Both the position numbers and the translations under genes were made by a program. The notes beneath the pieces are model-generated. The model worked only from the letters and a program-made list of their open reading frames with translations, was not told the DNA's origin and did not search any database. DNA of 25,283 nucleotides from Pseudomonadota bacterium (GTDB taxonomy: Bacteria > Pseudomonadota > Alphaproteobacteria > Rhizobiales > Beijerinckiaceae): assembly GCA_028876585.1 (NCBI GenBank), contig JAGWRL010000291.1, positions 1 through 25,283 on the forward strand, in the 5' to 3' direction. The stretch's first letter is position 1. Each line of letters begins with the position of its first letter. Shown one piece after another: positions 8,335 through 14,996 of this stretch.

Positions 8335-9395
8335 CGCCCCTCCTGCCGCAGCACGATGGCGTCGGCGGGGTTGTAGCCGACGCGCGTGGGCGCGCCCGGC
8401 GTCAGCGCATGCGCGCCGAGGTCGCGCCCGAGCGACATCGTCAGCTTGAGGCCATCGGCGCAGACGAGCCCGATATGGGTCAGATGGCCCTCGAACGCGG
8501 TGGCGCTCACCGTCGCCGCGATGCCGTCGTCGACGGGGCGCAACCGTTCGGGCCGCACGAACAGCGTCGCCGCCGCGCCCGGCTCCAGCCCGGCGCCGGC
8601 GCGGCCGTTGAGCGGCCCCAGCGCCGTGTCGATCTCGGCGAAGCCATCGGCGAGCGCGCGCACGCGCCCGCTCACTCCGTTGTTCTCGCCCACGAACGAG
8701 GCGACGAACGGCGTCGCCGGGCGATCGTAGACCGCGTGGCCGTCGCCGACCTGCTCGACCACGCCGTGGTTCATCACCGCCACCCGGTCGGACATGGTCA
8801 GCGCCTCGCCCTGATCGTGCGTGATGTAGATGAAGGTGACGCCGACGCGCTTCTGGATCGCGCGCAATTCGGTGCGCATGTGCTGGCGCAGCCGCAGATC
8901 GAGCGCCGACAGCGGCTCGTCGAGCAGCAGCACCTGCGGCTCCACCGCCAGCGCGCGCGCGATCGCCACCCGCTGCTTCTGCCCGCCCGAGAGCTCGCCG
9001 ATCCGCTTGTCGCCCGAACCCGGCAGCGCGACCAGCGCCAGCAACTCGTCGGCCTTGCGGCGGCGCTCCTTGGCCGGCACGCCGCGCACGCGCAGGCCAT
9101 AGCCGATATTGTCGGCCACGCTCATCAGCGGAAACAGCGCCAGATTCTGGAAGATCAGCGCGGTCGGCCGCTTGTTGGGGCCAACGCCGGCCATGTCCTT
9201 GCCGCCGATGCGCACCACGCCGGCGGTCGGCTCCAGAAAGCCGGAGATGGTGCGCAGGATCGTCGTCTTGCCGCAGCCCGAAGGGCCGAGGAGGGAGAAG
9301 AACTCGCCGCCGGCGATCTTCAACGACACATCCTTCACCGCGACGAAATCGCCGAAGCGGATGGTGACGCGGTCGATGTCGACGTCGGCGCTCAT
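8331..9395 (-). CDS. ABC transporter ATP-binding protein, PotA-like
   Basis: A 354-residue cytoplasmic ATPase that powers the importer. Walker A is GPSGCGKT (37-44), the Q-loop is FQNLALFP (82-89), the signature is LSGGQ (135-139), Walker B is VLLLDE (155-160), and the switch histidine is H193 in ITHD. After about residue 235 comes a TOBE-type regulatory domain, with FVRPERLRP as its landmark, as in PotA, MalK and FbpC. All catalytic residues are intact. It starts 31 bases after the binding-protein stop with only a weak ribosome site (GGATGGA) and ends in a 4-base overlap with the first permease gene. Confidence 0.93.
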   Translation of the reverse strand: MSADVDIDRVTIRFGDFVAVKDVSLKIAGGEFFSLLGPSGCGKTTILRTISGFLEPTAGVVRIGGKDMAGVGPNKRPTALIFQNLALFPLMSVADNIGYGLRVRGVPAKERRRKADELLALVALPGSGDKRIGELSGGQKQRVAIARALAVEPQVLLLDEPLSALDLRLRQHMRTELRAIQKRVGVTFIYITHDQGEALTMSDRVAVMNHGVVEQVGDGHAVYDRPATPFVASFVGENNGVSGRVRALADGFAEIDTALGPLNGRAGAGLEPGAAATLFVRPERLRPVDDGIAATVSATAFEGHLTHIGLVCADGLKLTMSLGRDLGAHALTPGAPTRVGYNPADAIVLRQEGR

Positions 9396-9426
9396 GCGCG
9401 ATCCATCCGAACGCCGCCGCCGCGCC

Positions 9427-10566
9427 TCACGCCGCCTTGAACTTCTCGGCGTATTGCCCGCGCAGATCGCCGAACCAGGTCGGCTCGACCGGGCGCCACC
9501 ACATATTGTCGATCGACTTGCCGGGATAGGCCTCGCCGAAGATCGCCCGCGCCTTGTCCGACAACAGCTTGTCGGCGCCGATGGCGGAAGGGTTGTAGCC
9601 GGAGTTCTCCGCCGCCAGCGCCGAGGCTTCGGGCGTGTGGGTGTATTTGAGCCACTCGTAGGCCTGGTCGATGTTCTTCGCGCCCTTGACGATCGAGAAC
9701 CCGTCGACCCAGCCGATCGCGCCCTCCTTGGGCGCCTGATAGGAGATCGGCTCGCCCGCCTTCTTCATCGAGATCACCGGCCCGTCCCAGGTCTGGCCGA
9801 TCACGACGCCGTTGGTCTTGAAGCCGGATTTGGTGTTGTCGGCCGAATCCCAGAACTGTTTGATCCACGGCTTGTGCGCGATCGCCACCTTCAGCAACTC
9901 GTCGTAGATCTTCTTCATCGCGGCTTCGTCTTTGTAGGCGTCGAGCATCCGGTTGGTCGGCAGCTTGCCGGCGCCGTCGAGCCACAGGCCGATGCCGAGC
10001 AGCAGCGAATGCGGCCGGCCCTGCACCTTGCCTTTGTATTCCTCGTTCCACAGCGTGCCGAACGACAGCTCCTCCGGCTTGATCTTTGTGAGGTCGTTGC
10101 GCCAGGCGATCGCCTCGGTGCCCCAGACATGGGGCACGTGATAGAGCTTGCCGTCCCAGGTCCAGTTGCTGGTCGAGGCTTTCAACAGGCCCGGCACGAT
10201 GGCGCTGGTCGGATCGAATTTGGCGATGTCGATGGGTTGCAGAACGTCGATGTCCTTGAATTGCAGCGCGCGGTCGTGCGTCGGCTGGCAAACGTCAAAG
10301 CCCTGTCCGCCGGTCGCCTGAAGCTTGTTGATCTGCTCCTCGTTCTGGCTGAATGGCGTCGAATTGACCTTGATGCCGGTCGCCTTCTCGAAATTGGGGA
10401 TCAGCGGGTTGGGCAGTTCATCGTCCCAGTTGATGATGTTGAGCGCGCCCGAGGAGGACAGCGCGTTGGTGACGATCGCCGGCGAGGCCAGCGCGACGGC
10501 GGCGCCTTTCAGCACGCTGCGGCGGGAAAACGGCGCGACGAACAGACTGTGATAAGAGCGATACAT
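9427..10566 (-). CDS. Extracellular solute-binding protein, PotD-like, Tat-exported
   Basis: A 379-residue periplasmic binding protein, first gene of the transport operon. The N-terminus carries a twin-arginine signal, SRRSVLKG (residues 14-21), followed by a hydrophobic stretch to about residue 36. PotD-family landmarks are INWDDELPNPLIPNFEKATG near residue 45, the HVWGTEAIAWRNDL segment, and YQAPKEGAIGWVDGFSI, in which W286-x-D288 matches the WxD of PotD that contacts the polyamine. ATG 10566 was chosen over a GTG two codons upstream because GGAGG lies 7 bases before the ATG and only 1 base before the GTG. Ligand is unknown: spermidine, putrescine, agmatine-like or a methylated amine are all possible. 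Confidence 0.9.
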   Translation of the reverse strand: MYRSYHSLFVAPFSRRSVLKGAAVALASPAIVTNALSSSGALNIINWDDELPNPLIPNFEKATGIKVNSTPFSQNEEQINKLQATGGQGFDVCQPTHDRALQFKDIDVLQPIDIAKFDPTSAIVPGLLKASTSNWTWDGKLYHVPHVWGTEAIAWRNDLTKIKPEELSFGTLWNEEYKGKVQGRPHSLLLGIGLWLDGAGKLPTNRMLDAYKDEAAMKKIYDELLKVAIAHKPWIKQFWDSADNTKSGFKTNGVVIGQTWDGPVISMKKAGEPISYQAPKEGAIGWVDGFSIVKGAKNIDQAYEWLKYTHTPEASALAAENSGYNPSAIGADKLLSDKARAIFGEAYPGKSIDNMWWRPVEPTWFGDLRGQYAEKFKAA

Positions 10567-10784
10567 GCACACCCCTCCGGACGCCGCGCCGCGCCTCGCG
10601 CATCAGCGCCGGCGAACAGGTTTGGCGCGGCCAAGTTGGCATAGGACAGGATCGCGCACAATCCCGTGATCGGGCGCGCCGGTCTGAATCTTACAGGGGT
10701 TGCGCGCAGAAAAAATCCGCGCGCATAAAGGGCGCGCCGGCGGTCTCGTCACGCCGCTTCCTCCCGCTTTGCAGGGCTGCGCCA
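10567..10784. promoter_or_regulatory. divergent control region between the ABC operon and the agmatinase-family gene
   Basis: This 218-base gap must hold promoters in both directions. Towards the plus-strand gene, TTGCGC (10700-10705) and CATAAA (10724-10729) are 18 bases apart, a weak match to a housekeeping promoter. Towards potD, a TAAGAT-like -10 (minus strand, within 10685-10700) is visible without a convincing -35. The rest is G+C-rich with no open frame that looks real. Confidence 0.4.
10701..10725. repeat. perfect inverted repeat, candidate operator
   Basis: TGCGCGC (10701-10707) and GCGCGCA (10719-10725) are exact inverted complements separated by 11 bases that include a run of A residues. 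The repeat sits between the proposed -35 and -10 of the agmatinase-family gene and in the shared control region with potD, so one regulator could control both. The G+C-rich arms make chance more likely than usual. Confidence 0.4.
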
Positions 10785-11768
10785 TTGGCCGAGGACAAAT
10801 TCTTCAACGCCCGCGTCTCCTACGACGCCGACTACGACCCGCGTTTCGCGCCGCGCTTCGCCGAGCTCGCCACCTTCATGCGCGCGCCCTACCGGCCGGA
10901 TCTGAAAGATGTCGACATCGGCGTTTGCGGCGTGCCGTTCGACGGCGGCGCCACCAACCGGGTCGGCGCGCGCCACGGCCCGCGCGCGGTGCGCGATCTC
11001 TCTTCGCTGATGCGCGCCATGCATCACGTCACGCGCGTCAACCCGTTCACGCTGGCGCGCATCGCCGACGTGGGCGACGCGCGCTTCAATTCGTTGTTCG
11101 ACAACGCGACCGTGGAGGCCGATCTCGTCGCCTTCTTCGCCCGCTTCGCCACGGCCGGCGTCACGCCGCTCAGCATCGGCGGCGATCATTCCATCACCTA
11201 TGCGATCCTGAAGGGGATCGTGCGCGACGGCCCGGTCGGCCTCGTCCACATCGACGCTCATACCGACGTGCTCGGCCCGATCCAGGGCGTGCGCTTTCAC
11301 CACGGCTCGCCGTTCCGCAATGCGATCGAGGATGGCCTGCTCGATCCCGCCCACATGGTGCAGATCGGCATCCGCGGCGCGCACAACACCTCGGAGGCGT
11401 GGGAGTTCTGCGCCCGCCACGGCGTGCGGGTGATCTATATCGAGGAGTTCGATCAGTTGGGCGTCGCGCGCACGGTGGAGATCGCGCGCGCGACCGTCGG
11501 GCGCGGGCCGGCCTATCTCTCGTTCGACATCGACGCGCTCGATCCCTCGATCGCGCCCGGCACCGGCACGCCGGAGGCGGGCGGCCTCACCATGCGCGAG
11601 GCGCAGGGCCTGGTGCGCGGCATGCGCGGCCTCGATCTGATCGGCGCCGACGTGGTCGAGGTGTCGCCGCCGTTCGATCCGGGAACCAACACGGCACTGT
11701 GCGGGGCGACGATGGCCTATGAGCTGTTATGCCTGCTGGCCGAGGCGCGGGCGGCGCGGCGCGGCTAG
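10785..11768 (+). CDS. Ureohydrolase: agmatinase/guanidinobutyrase family (arginase superfamily)
   Basis: A 327-residue cytoplasmic ureohydrolase that releases urea from a guanidino substrate using two metal ions. All metal ligands are present: H135 in GGDHS, D157, H159 and D161 in HIDAHTD, and D248 and D250 in [30 protein letters not shown] (50-69) and [11 protein letters not shown] are typical of agmatinase, guanidinobutyrase and guanidinopropionase rather than true arginase. The loop after DAHTD, which sets substrate length, reads [19 protein letters not shown]. Start is TTG 10785 with a weak AGGG site; it gives the usual N-terminal FFNARVSYD...TFMRAPY segment, whereas the first ATG (near residue 32) would remove it. 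Divergence from the Pot-type importer suggests the substrate is imported by it. Confidence 0.9.
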   Translation: MAEDKFFNARVSYDADYDPRFAPRFAELATFMRAPYRPDLKDVDIGVCGVPFDGGATNRVGARHGPRAVRDLSSLMRAMHHVTRVNPFTLARIADVGDARFNSLFDNATVEADLVAFFARFATAGVTPLSIGGDHSITYAILKGIVRDGPVGLVHIDAHTDVLGPIQGVRFHHGSPFRNAIEDGLLDPAHMVQIGIRGAHNTSEAWEFCARHGVRVIYIEEFDQLGVARTVEIARATVGRGPAYLSFDIDALDPSIAPGTGTPEAGGLTMREAQGLVRGMRGLDLIGADVVEVSPPFDPGTNTALCGATMAYELLCLLAEARAARRG

Positions 11769-11788
11769 GGCCGCTCAATTCTGCCGAA

Positions 11789-11824
11789 AAAATGATCAGC
11801 CGCTCTTTCGGGCGGTTTCATTTT
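11789..11824. terminator. probable Rho-independent terminator, possibly bidirectional
   Basis: AAAATGA (11789-11795) pairs with TCATTTT (11818-11824), and inside it CCGC pairs with GCGG across a short TCTTTCG loop, with a small internal bulge. The G+C-rich core flanked by A- and T-tracts, 20 bases after the agmatinase-family stop, fits a terminator that separates this gene from glnK. Confidence 0.45.
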
Positions 11825-11887
11825 GTGCATATTCCGCCGCGCGAGAACGCCGTGGGAACGGGCGCCGCCGGGCCGGCAGGGGGACGC

Positions 11888-12226
11888 ATGAAACTGATCA
11901 CCGCCGTCATCCGGCCGTTCAAGGTCGATGACGTTCGCGACGCGCTCGACAAGATCGGCGTGCATGGCATGACCGTCACCGAGGTCAAGGGCTACGGCCG
12001 GCAGAAGGGCCACACCGAGGTCTATCGCGGCGCCGAATATGTGGTGAATTTCGTGCCGAAGGCGCGCATCGAGATCGCCGCCCCCTCGGAGCGGGCCGAC
12101 GCGGTGATCCGGGCGATCCAGCAGGCCGCGCGCACCGACAAGATCGGCGACGGCAAGATTTTCGTCACTCCGCTGGAGCGCGCCTTGCGCATCCGCACCG
12201 GCGAAACCGACGACGACGCGCTGTAA
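11888..12226 (+). CDS. glnK: PII nitrogen regulatory protein GlnK
   Basis: A 112-residue trimeric signal protein that reports nitrogen state by binding 2-oxoglutarate and ATP/ADP, and blocks AmtB when nitrogen is plentiful. The sequence is canonical: MKLITAVIRPFKVDDV at the start, T-loop GHTEVYRGAEYVVNFVPK with Y51 as the uridylylation site, and IGDGKIFVTPLERALRIRTG at the nucleotide site. ATG 11888 has AGGGGGA 4-5 bases upstream and the family's exact N-terminus. It lies 14 bases before amtB, the standard glnK-amtB operon, which is why glnK is preferred to glnB. No clear sigma-54 promoter was found in the 119 bases upstream. Confidence 0.96.
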   Translation: MKLITAVIRPFKVDDVRDALDKIGVHGMTVTEVKGYGRQKGHTEVYRGAEYVVNFVPKARIEIAAPSERADAVIRAIQQAARTDKIGDGKIFVTPLERALRIRTGETDDDAL

Positions 12227-12240
12227 GGCGGGAGACGACC

Positions 12241-13554
12241 ATGAACCGCGCCTTTTCGCGCGCCGGCCTCGCCGGCCTGAGCCTGCTCTGCTTTCTCACC
12301 CCCGCCTGCGCCGAAGCGGGCAAGATCGATCCCGCCGACACCGGCTTCATGATCGCGGCGACCGCGCTGGTGTTGCTGATGACCCTGCCGGGCCTGGCTT
12401 TGTTCTATTCCGGCATGGTGCGGCGCAAGAATATTCTCGCCACTATGGCGCAGAGCGTTGCGGCGACGGCGATCGTCTCGCTGCTGTGGTTCGCGCTCGC
12501 CTATTCGCTCGCCTTCGCCGGCGGCGGCGCACTGCTGGGGGGCGTCTCGCGCGCGTTTCTCGCCGGCATTGGCGTCGAGACGACGAGCCCGCTCGCGCCG
12601 ACCATCCCCGAAATGCTGTTCATGGCCTATCAGATGACCTTCGCCGTCATCACCGTCGCGCTGGTCGGCGGCGCGGTGGCGGACCGGCTGAGGTTCTCGG
12701 CCTTCGTGATCTTTTCCGTGTTCTGGCTGTTCCTGGTCTATGTCCCGAGCGCGCATTGGGTGTGGGGCGGCGGCTTTCTGCAAAAGCTCGGCGTGATCGA
12801 TTTCGCCGGCGGCACGGTCGTCCACATCAACGCCGGCGTGGCTGGGCTGATCGCGGCGCTGACCCTGGGGGCGCGGCAAGGCTACGGGCGCGAAAACCTC
12901 GCGCCGTTCGACCTGTCGCTCGCCGTCGTCGGCACCGGCCTGTTGTGGGTCGGCTGGTTCGGCTTCAACGGCGGCTCGGCGCTGGCCGTGGGCTCGCGCG
13001 CGGTGTTCGCGATCGTGGCGACGCATTTCTCCGCCTGCGCCGGCGCGGCGGTGTGGAGCCTGATCGAGTGGAAGCATCGCGGCAAGCCCTCGGTGCTCGG
13101 CATGATCTCGGGCGCGGTGGCGGGGCTGGGCACGATCACGCCGGCCTCCGGCTACGTGCTGCCTTGGCAGGGCGTGCTGATCGGCGCGATCGCCGGCGGC
13201 GTGTGCTATTTCGCCTCGACCTCGATCAAGCAGCGGTTCGGCTACGACGATTCGCTCGACGTGTTCGGCGTCCACGGCGTCGGCGGCGTGCTCGGCACGC
13301 TGCTCGCCGGCGTGTTCGCGACGGCGAGCGTGAGCGCGAGCGGCGCCGATCCCGGAATCTCCGGCTTGTGGCAGGGCGACGTGCATCAATTCGCGGTTCA
13401 GGTCGTCGGCGTGGCGGTGACGATCGTCTGGTGCGGCATCGGCACCTGGATCGCGCTCAAGCTCACTGCGGCGCTGGTCGCTCTGCGCGTCGGCGCGGAG
13501 GAGGAGCGGGAGGGCCTCGACGTCAGCCAGCACGGCGAGGCGATGGGGACTTGA
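12241..13554 (+). CDS. amtB: Ammonium transporter AmtB
   Basis: A 437-residue inner-membrane ammonium channel with an N-terminal signal (residues 1-25, ending ACA-EA) and eleven hydrophobic helices. Conserved pore features are present: GLALFYSGMVRRKN (51-64), the Phe gate residues in QMTFAVIT and WFGFNGGS, D187 in VIDFAGG, and the twin histidines H195 (VVHINAG) and H345 (VFGVHGVGG). The helix after H345, GVLGTLLAGVFA, is typical. A GGGAG ribosome site lies 8 bases before ATG. The C-terminal cytoplasmic tail ends EREGLDVSQHGEAMGT, the conserved contact region for GlnK. Confidence 0.96.
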   Translation: MNRAFSRAGLAGLSLLCFLTPACAEAGKIDPADTGFMIAATALVLLMTLPGLALFYSGMVRRKNILATMAQSVAATAIVSLLWFALAYSLAFAGGGALLGGVSRAFLAGIGVETTSPLAPTIPEMLFMAYQMTFAVITVALVGGAVADRLRFSAFVIFSVFWLFLVYVPSAHWVWGGGFLQKLGVIDFAGGTVVHINAGVAGLIAALTLGARQGYGRENLAPFDLSLAVVGTGLLWVGWFGFNGGSALAVGSRAVFAIVATHFSACAGAAVWSLIEWKHRGKPSVLGMISGAVAGLGTITPASGYVLPWQGVLIGAIAGGVCYFASTSIKQRFGYDDSLDVFGVHGVGGVLGTLLAGVFATASVSASGADPGISGLWQGDVHQFAVQVVGVAVTIVWCGIGTWIALKLTAALVALRVGAEEEREGLDVSQHGEAMGT

Positions 13555-13561
13555 GGGGCGC

Positions 13562-13579
13562 CTCCCCCGCTTCGGGGAG
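13562..13579 (+). terminator. hairpin after amtB, candidate terminator
   Basis: CTCCCC (13562-13567) pairs with GGGGAG (13574-13579) around a 6-base loop, 8 bases after the amtB stop. No T-tract follows, so it may be a Rho-assisted terminator or simply protect the 3' end. A second hairpin, GCCTC (13604-13608) with GAGGC (13613-13617), follows 24 bases later. Confidence 0.35.
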
Positions 13580-13725
13580 ATGCTTGGGTCGTTGGTAGGG
13601 AAAGCCTCGGCGGAGGCGCCGATCGCCTGGCTTCGCTGGCGACGACGCACCCGCCCGAGCGAGCCACACGCCGGCCCCGCTGACGCGCCGGGGAGCGATG
13701 AATTTGGCGGGAAGCGAATATTGTC

Positions 13726-13739
13726 TTGACCTAAATCAT
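13726..13739 (+). promoter_or_regulatory. FNR/FixK-like box upstream of the cytochrome gene
   Basis: TTGAC-CTAA-ATCAT matches the TTGAT-N4-ATCAA consensus at 8 of 10 defined bases. A TATTTG (13765-13770) further down could be a -10, placing the start near 13777 and the box centre near -44, close to the usual activating position. The surrounding DNA is A+T-rich, which raises the chance of a random match. Confidence 0.4.
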
Positions 13740-13803
13740 TGATCCATATGTCCCGATCTGTCATTATTTGTAAAATCAAGTTTCGTTTCCAGAAGAGGCG
13801 AAC

Positions 13804-14274
13804 ATGGGAAAATATTTTACCAAATATTTTGTTCCGCTCGCCCTGGCGACAACGATATTATCAGTTGACGCAATAGCGCAGGATCAGAATCAACGCTTGC
13901 CGTCCTTGAGCGATCTGATGGTTATTACCCAGCTGCGGCAGTTCAAGCTTTGGTATTCGGAGCGGGCTGACAATTGGAAGCTCGCGGCATATCAGTATAC
14001 TCAACTGGAAAATACGCTGGGCAGGATTGTGGCCTTGTATCCTGAGACTGCCAAAATTAATCAATCTGAATTTGTGCGCGATAAGATCGAGCCAGCACTT
14101 AAAGAATTGCGCCGAGCTGTCTCCGACGAAAACAAGGAACACTTCGAGATTGCGTATCAGCGGGTGACAGACGCATGTAACGAATGCCATCGGATAGCCG
14201 GAGTCGGTTTCATCGTCGTGCGCGTGCCAACGAAATCGCCATTCAGCAACCAGGAATTCGCGCCGTCGCCGTAA
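13804..14274 (+). CDS. Small exported c-type cytochrome, cytochrome c'-like, single C-terminal CxxCH
   Basis: A 156-residue exported protein. The signal peptide covers residues 1-25 (cleavage after AIA). A predicted all-helical domain follows, with LMVITQLRQFKLWYSERADN near residue 40, and one haem attachment site, CNECH (125-129), near the end, as in class II cytochromes. The tail FIVVRVPTKSPFSNQEF matches, as far as I recall, a widespread but poorly characterised family of short haem proteins with a conserved PFSNQ end. The distal ligand and function cannot be assigned. ATG 13804 has AGAGG 6 bases upstream. G+C is about 50% by hand count (38% in the first 60 bases), with ATA, TTA and AAA codons rare in the neighbouring genes, which suggests recent acquisition. 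Confidence 0.8.
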   Translation: MGKYFTKYFVPLALATTILSVDAIAQDQNQRLPSLSDLMVITQLRQFKLWYSERADNWKLAAYQYTQLENTLGRIVALYPETAKINQSEFVRDKIEPALKELRRAVSDENKEHFEIAYQRVTDACNECHRIAGVGFIVVRVPTKSPFSNQEFAPSP

Positions 14275-14373
14275 TCGTTCGGGCATGGATTCCACGCCCC
14301 GGCCGCGCGAGCCCGCCCCGGAGACCGGCGCAAATCGGCGGGCCGAAGCCCCCGCCTTCACACGGCTTCGAGC

Positions 14374-14408
14374 CTACCGCCGCTTCATCGCCTCCGCCAA
14401 TTTCGCCC
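14374..14408 (-). repeat. partial copy of the tex 3' end
   Basis: These 35 bases match the last codons and stop of tex (14962-14996) at 31 positions, with 18 consecutive identical bases (14378-14395). On the minus strand both read A-K-L-x-E-A-M-K-R-R-stop in the same phase, with one residue changed. Here an in-frame stop lies 19 codons upstream, so this is a fragment and not a gene. The bases between 14275 and 14481 hold nothing else recognisable. Confidence 0.6.
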
Positions 14409-14481
14409 GGCGGCTGGCTGCGATCCGGCGCGGTCAATCGCCGCCGCGCCAGCCTTTGCGATAGAGGGGCCGGCTCGCGGC

Positions 14482-14745
14482 TCAATTGCCGTTTGAACTA
14501 TCGTAGCAGCGATAGCCCAGCGGCTCAGCTGTCGGCGTCCCCGGCGGCCAGACGGCCATGGCCATGGACGGCGCGCATTCGTTGGGGTTTTTAAAGACAT
14601 AACGCACTTTGCCGCTGGAGCTGATCACCGGGCGAGGCTGCTCCTGCGTTGATGAAAAGCCGAGCGCCGGCGTGCTCGCGCCCCAGGCGGCGAGGCCCAG
14701 GCTCGCGGTCAGAATCGAGGCTGTCGTGAAAGCGAACTTGAACAT
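14482..14745 (-). CDS. Small exported protein of unknown function
   Basis: An 87-residue protein with a clear signal peptide (MFKFAFTTASILTASLGLAA and on to about residue 29). The mature part is about 58 residues and has two cysteines, in KNPNECAPSM and GYRCYDSSNG, which could form one disulfide. I do not recognise the family. The start at 14745 is favoured by GGGGAG 7-8 bases upstream and by the signal peptide beginning there; a longer frame would add 44 residues unlike any leader. It lies on the same strand as tex and 216 bases beyond its stop, inside the interval bounded by the two tex-end copies. It could have its own promoter, but none is clear. Confidence 0.6.
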   Translation of the reverse strand: MFKFAFTTASILTASLGLAAWGASTPALGFSSTQEQPRPVISSSGKVRYVFKNPNECAPSMAMAVWPPGTPTAEPLGYRCYDSSNGN

Positions 14746-14942
14746 TGCCCGTCTCCCCTTATCGCCCCCCTTTGGGATGCTTGGAGACATGCGGGCGGCA
14801 AACTCGCGTTTAGCCGCTTCGGGTCGTTGTTCTCCCCTCAAGCAATCCCGCCGCATCGCGGATACACGCCAATCCAAGCTGTATTTTGACGCTTTTACGA
14901 CAGTTCCGGCGGCCGGGGATCAAATCTTCGTTGTTGGCCCAA

Positions 14943-14955
14943 GGCCCGCCGGGCC
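14943..14955 (-). terminator. short hairpin just after tex
   Basis: GGCCC (14943-14947) and GGGCC (14951-14955) form a 5-bp G+C stem with a 3-base loop, 6 bases after the tex stop on the minus strand. No T-tract follows, so termination is uncertain. The remaining 200 bases up to the small exported gene hold no other feature I can support. Confidence 0.25.
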
Positions 14956-14961
14956 ATTCCG

Positions 14962-14996
14962 CTAGCGCCGCTTCATCGCCTCCTGCAACTTCGCCC
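14962..14996 (-). repeat. tex 3' end, intact partner of the duplicated fragment
   Basis: This is the true end of tex, matching the fragment at 14374-14408 in the same orientation. The two copies bracket 553 bases holding the small exported gene. The arrangement resembles a direct repeat left by insertion at a gene end, or a tandem duplication that has decayed. Confidence 0.6.

Noticed and set aside
10624..10642. GG...GC pattern resembling a sigma-54 promoter
   Set aside because: The GG and GC are 15 bases apart rather than the required 12, so it does not fit the -24/-12 rule.
11825..11887. NtrC or sigma-54 site before glnK
   Set aside because: Only a TGTGCA half-site-like sequence is present; no paired site or -24/-12 element could be found.
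12022..13779. Long minus-strand frame opposite glnK-amtB
   Set aside because: It lies opposite two well-conserved genes and shows only Arg/His/Asp-rich sequence.
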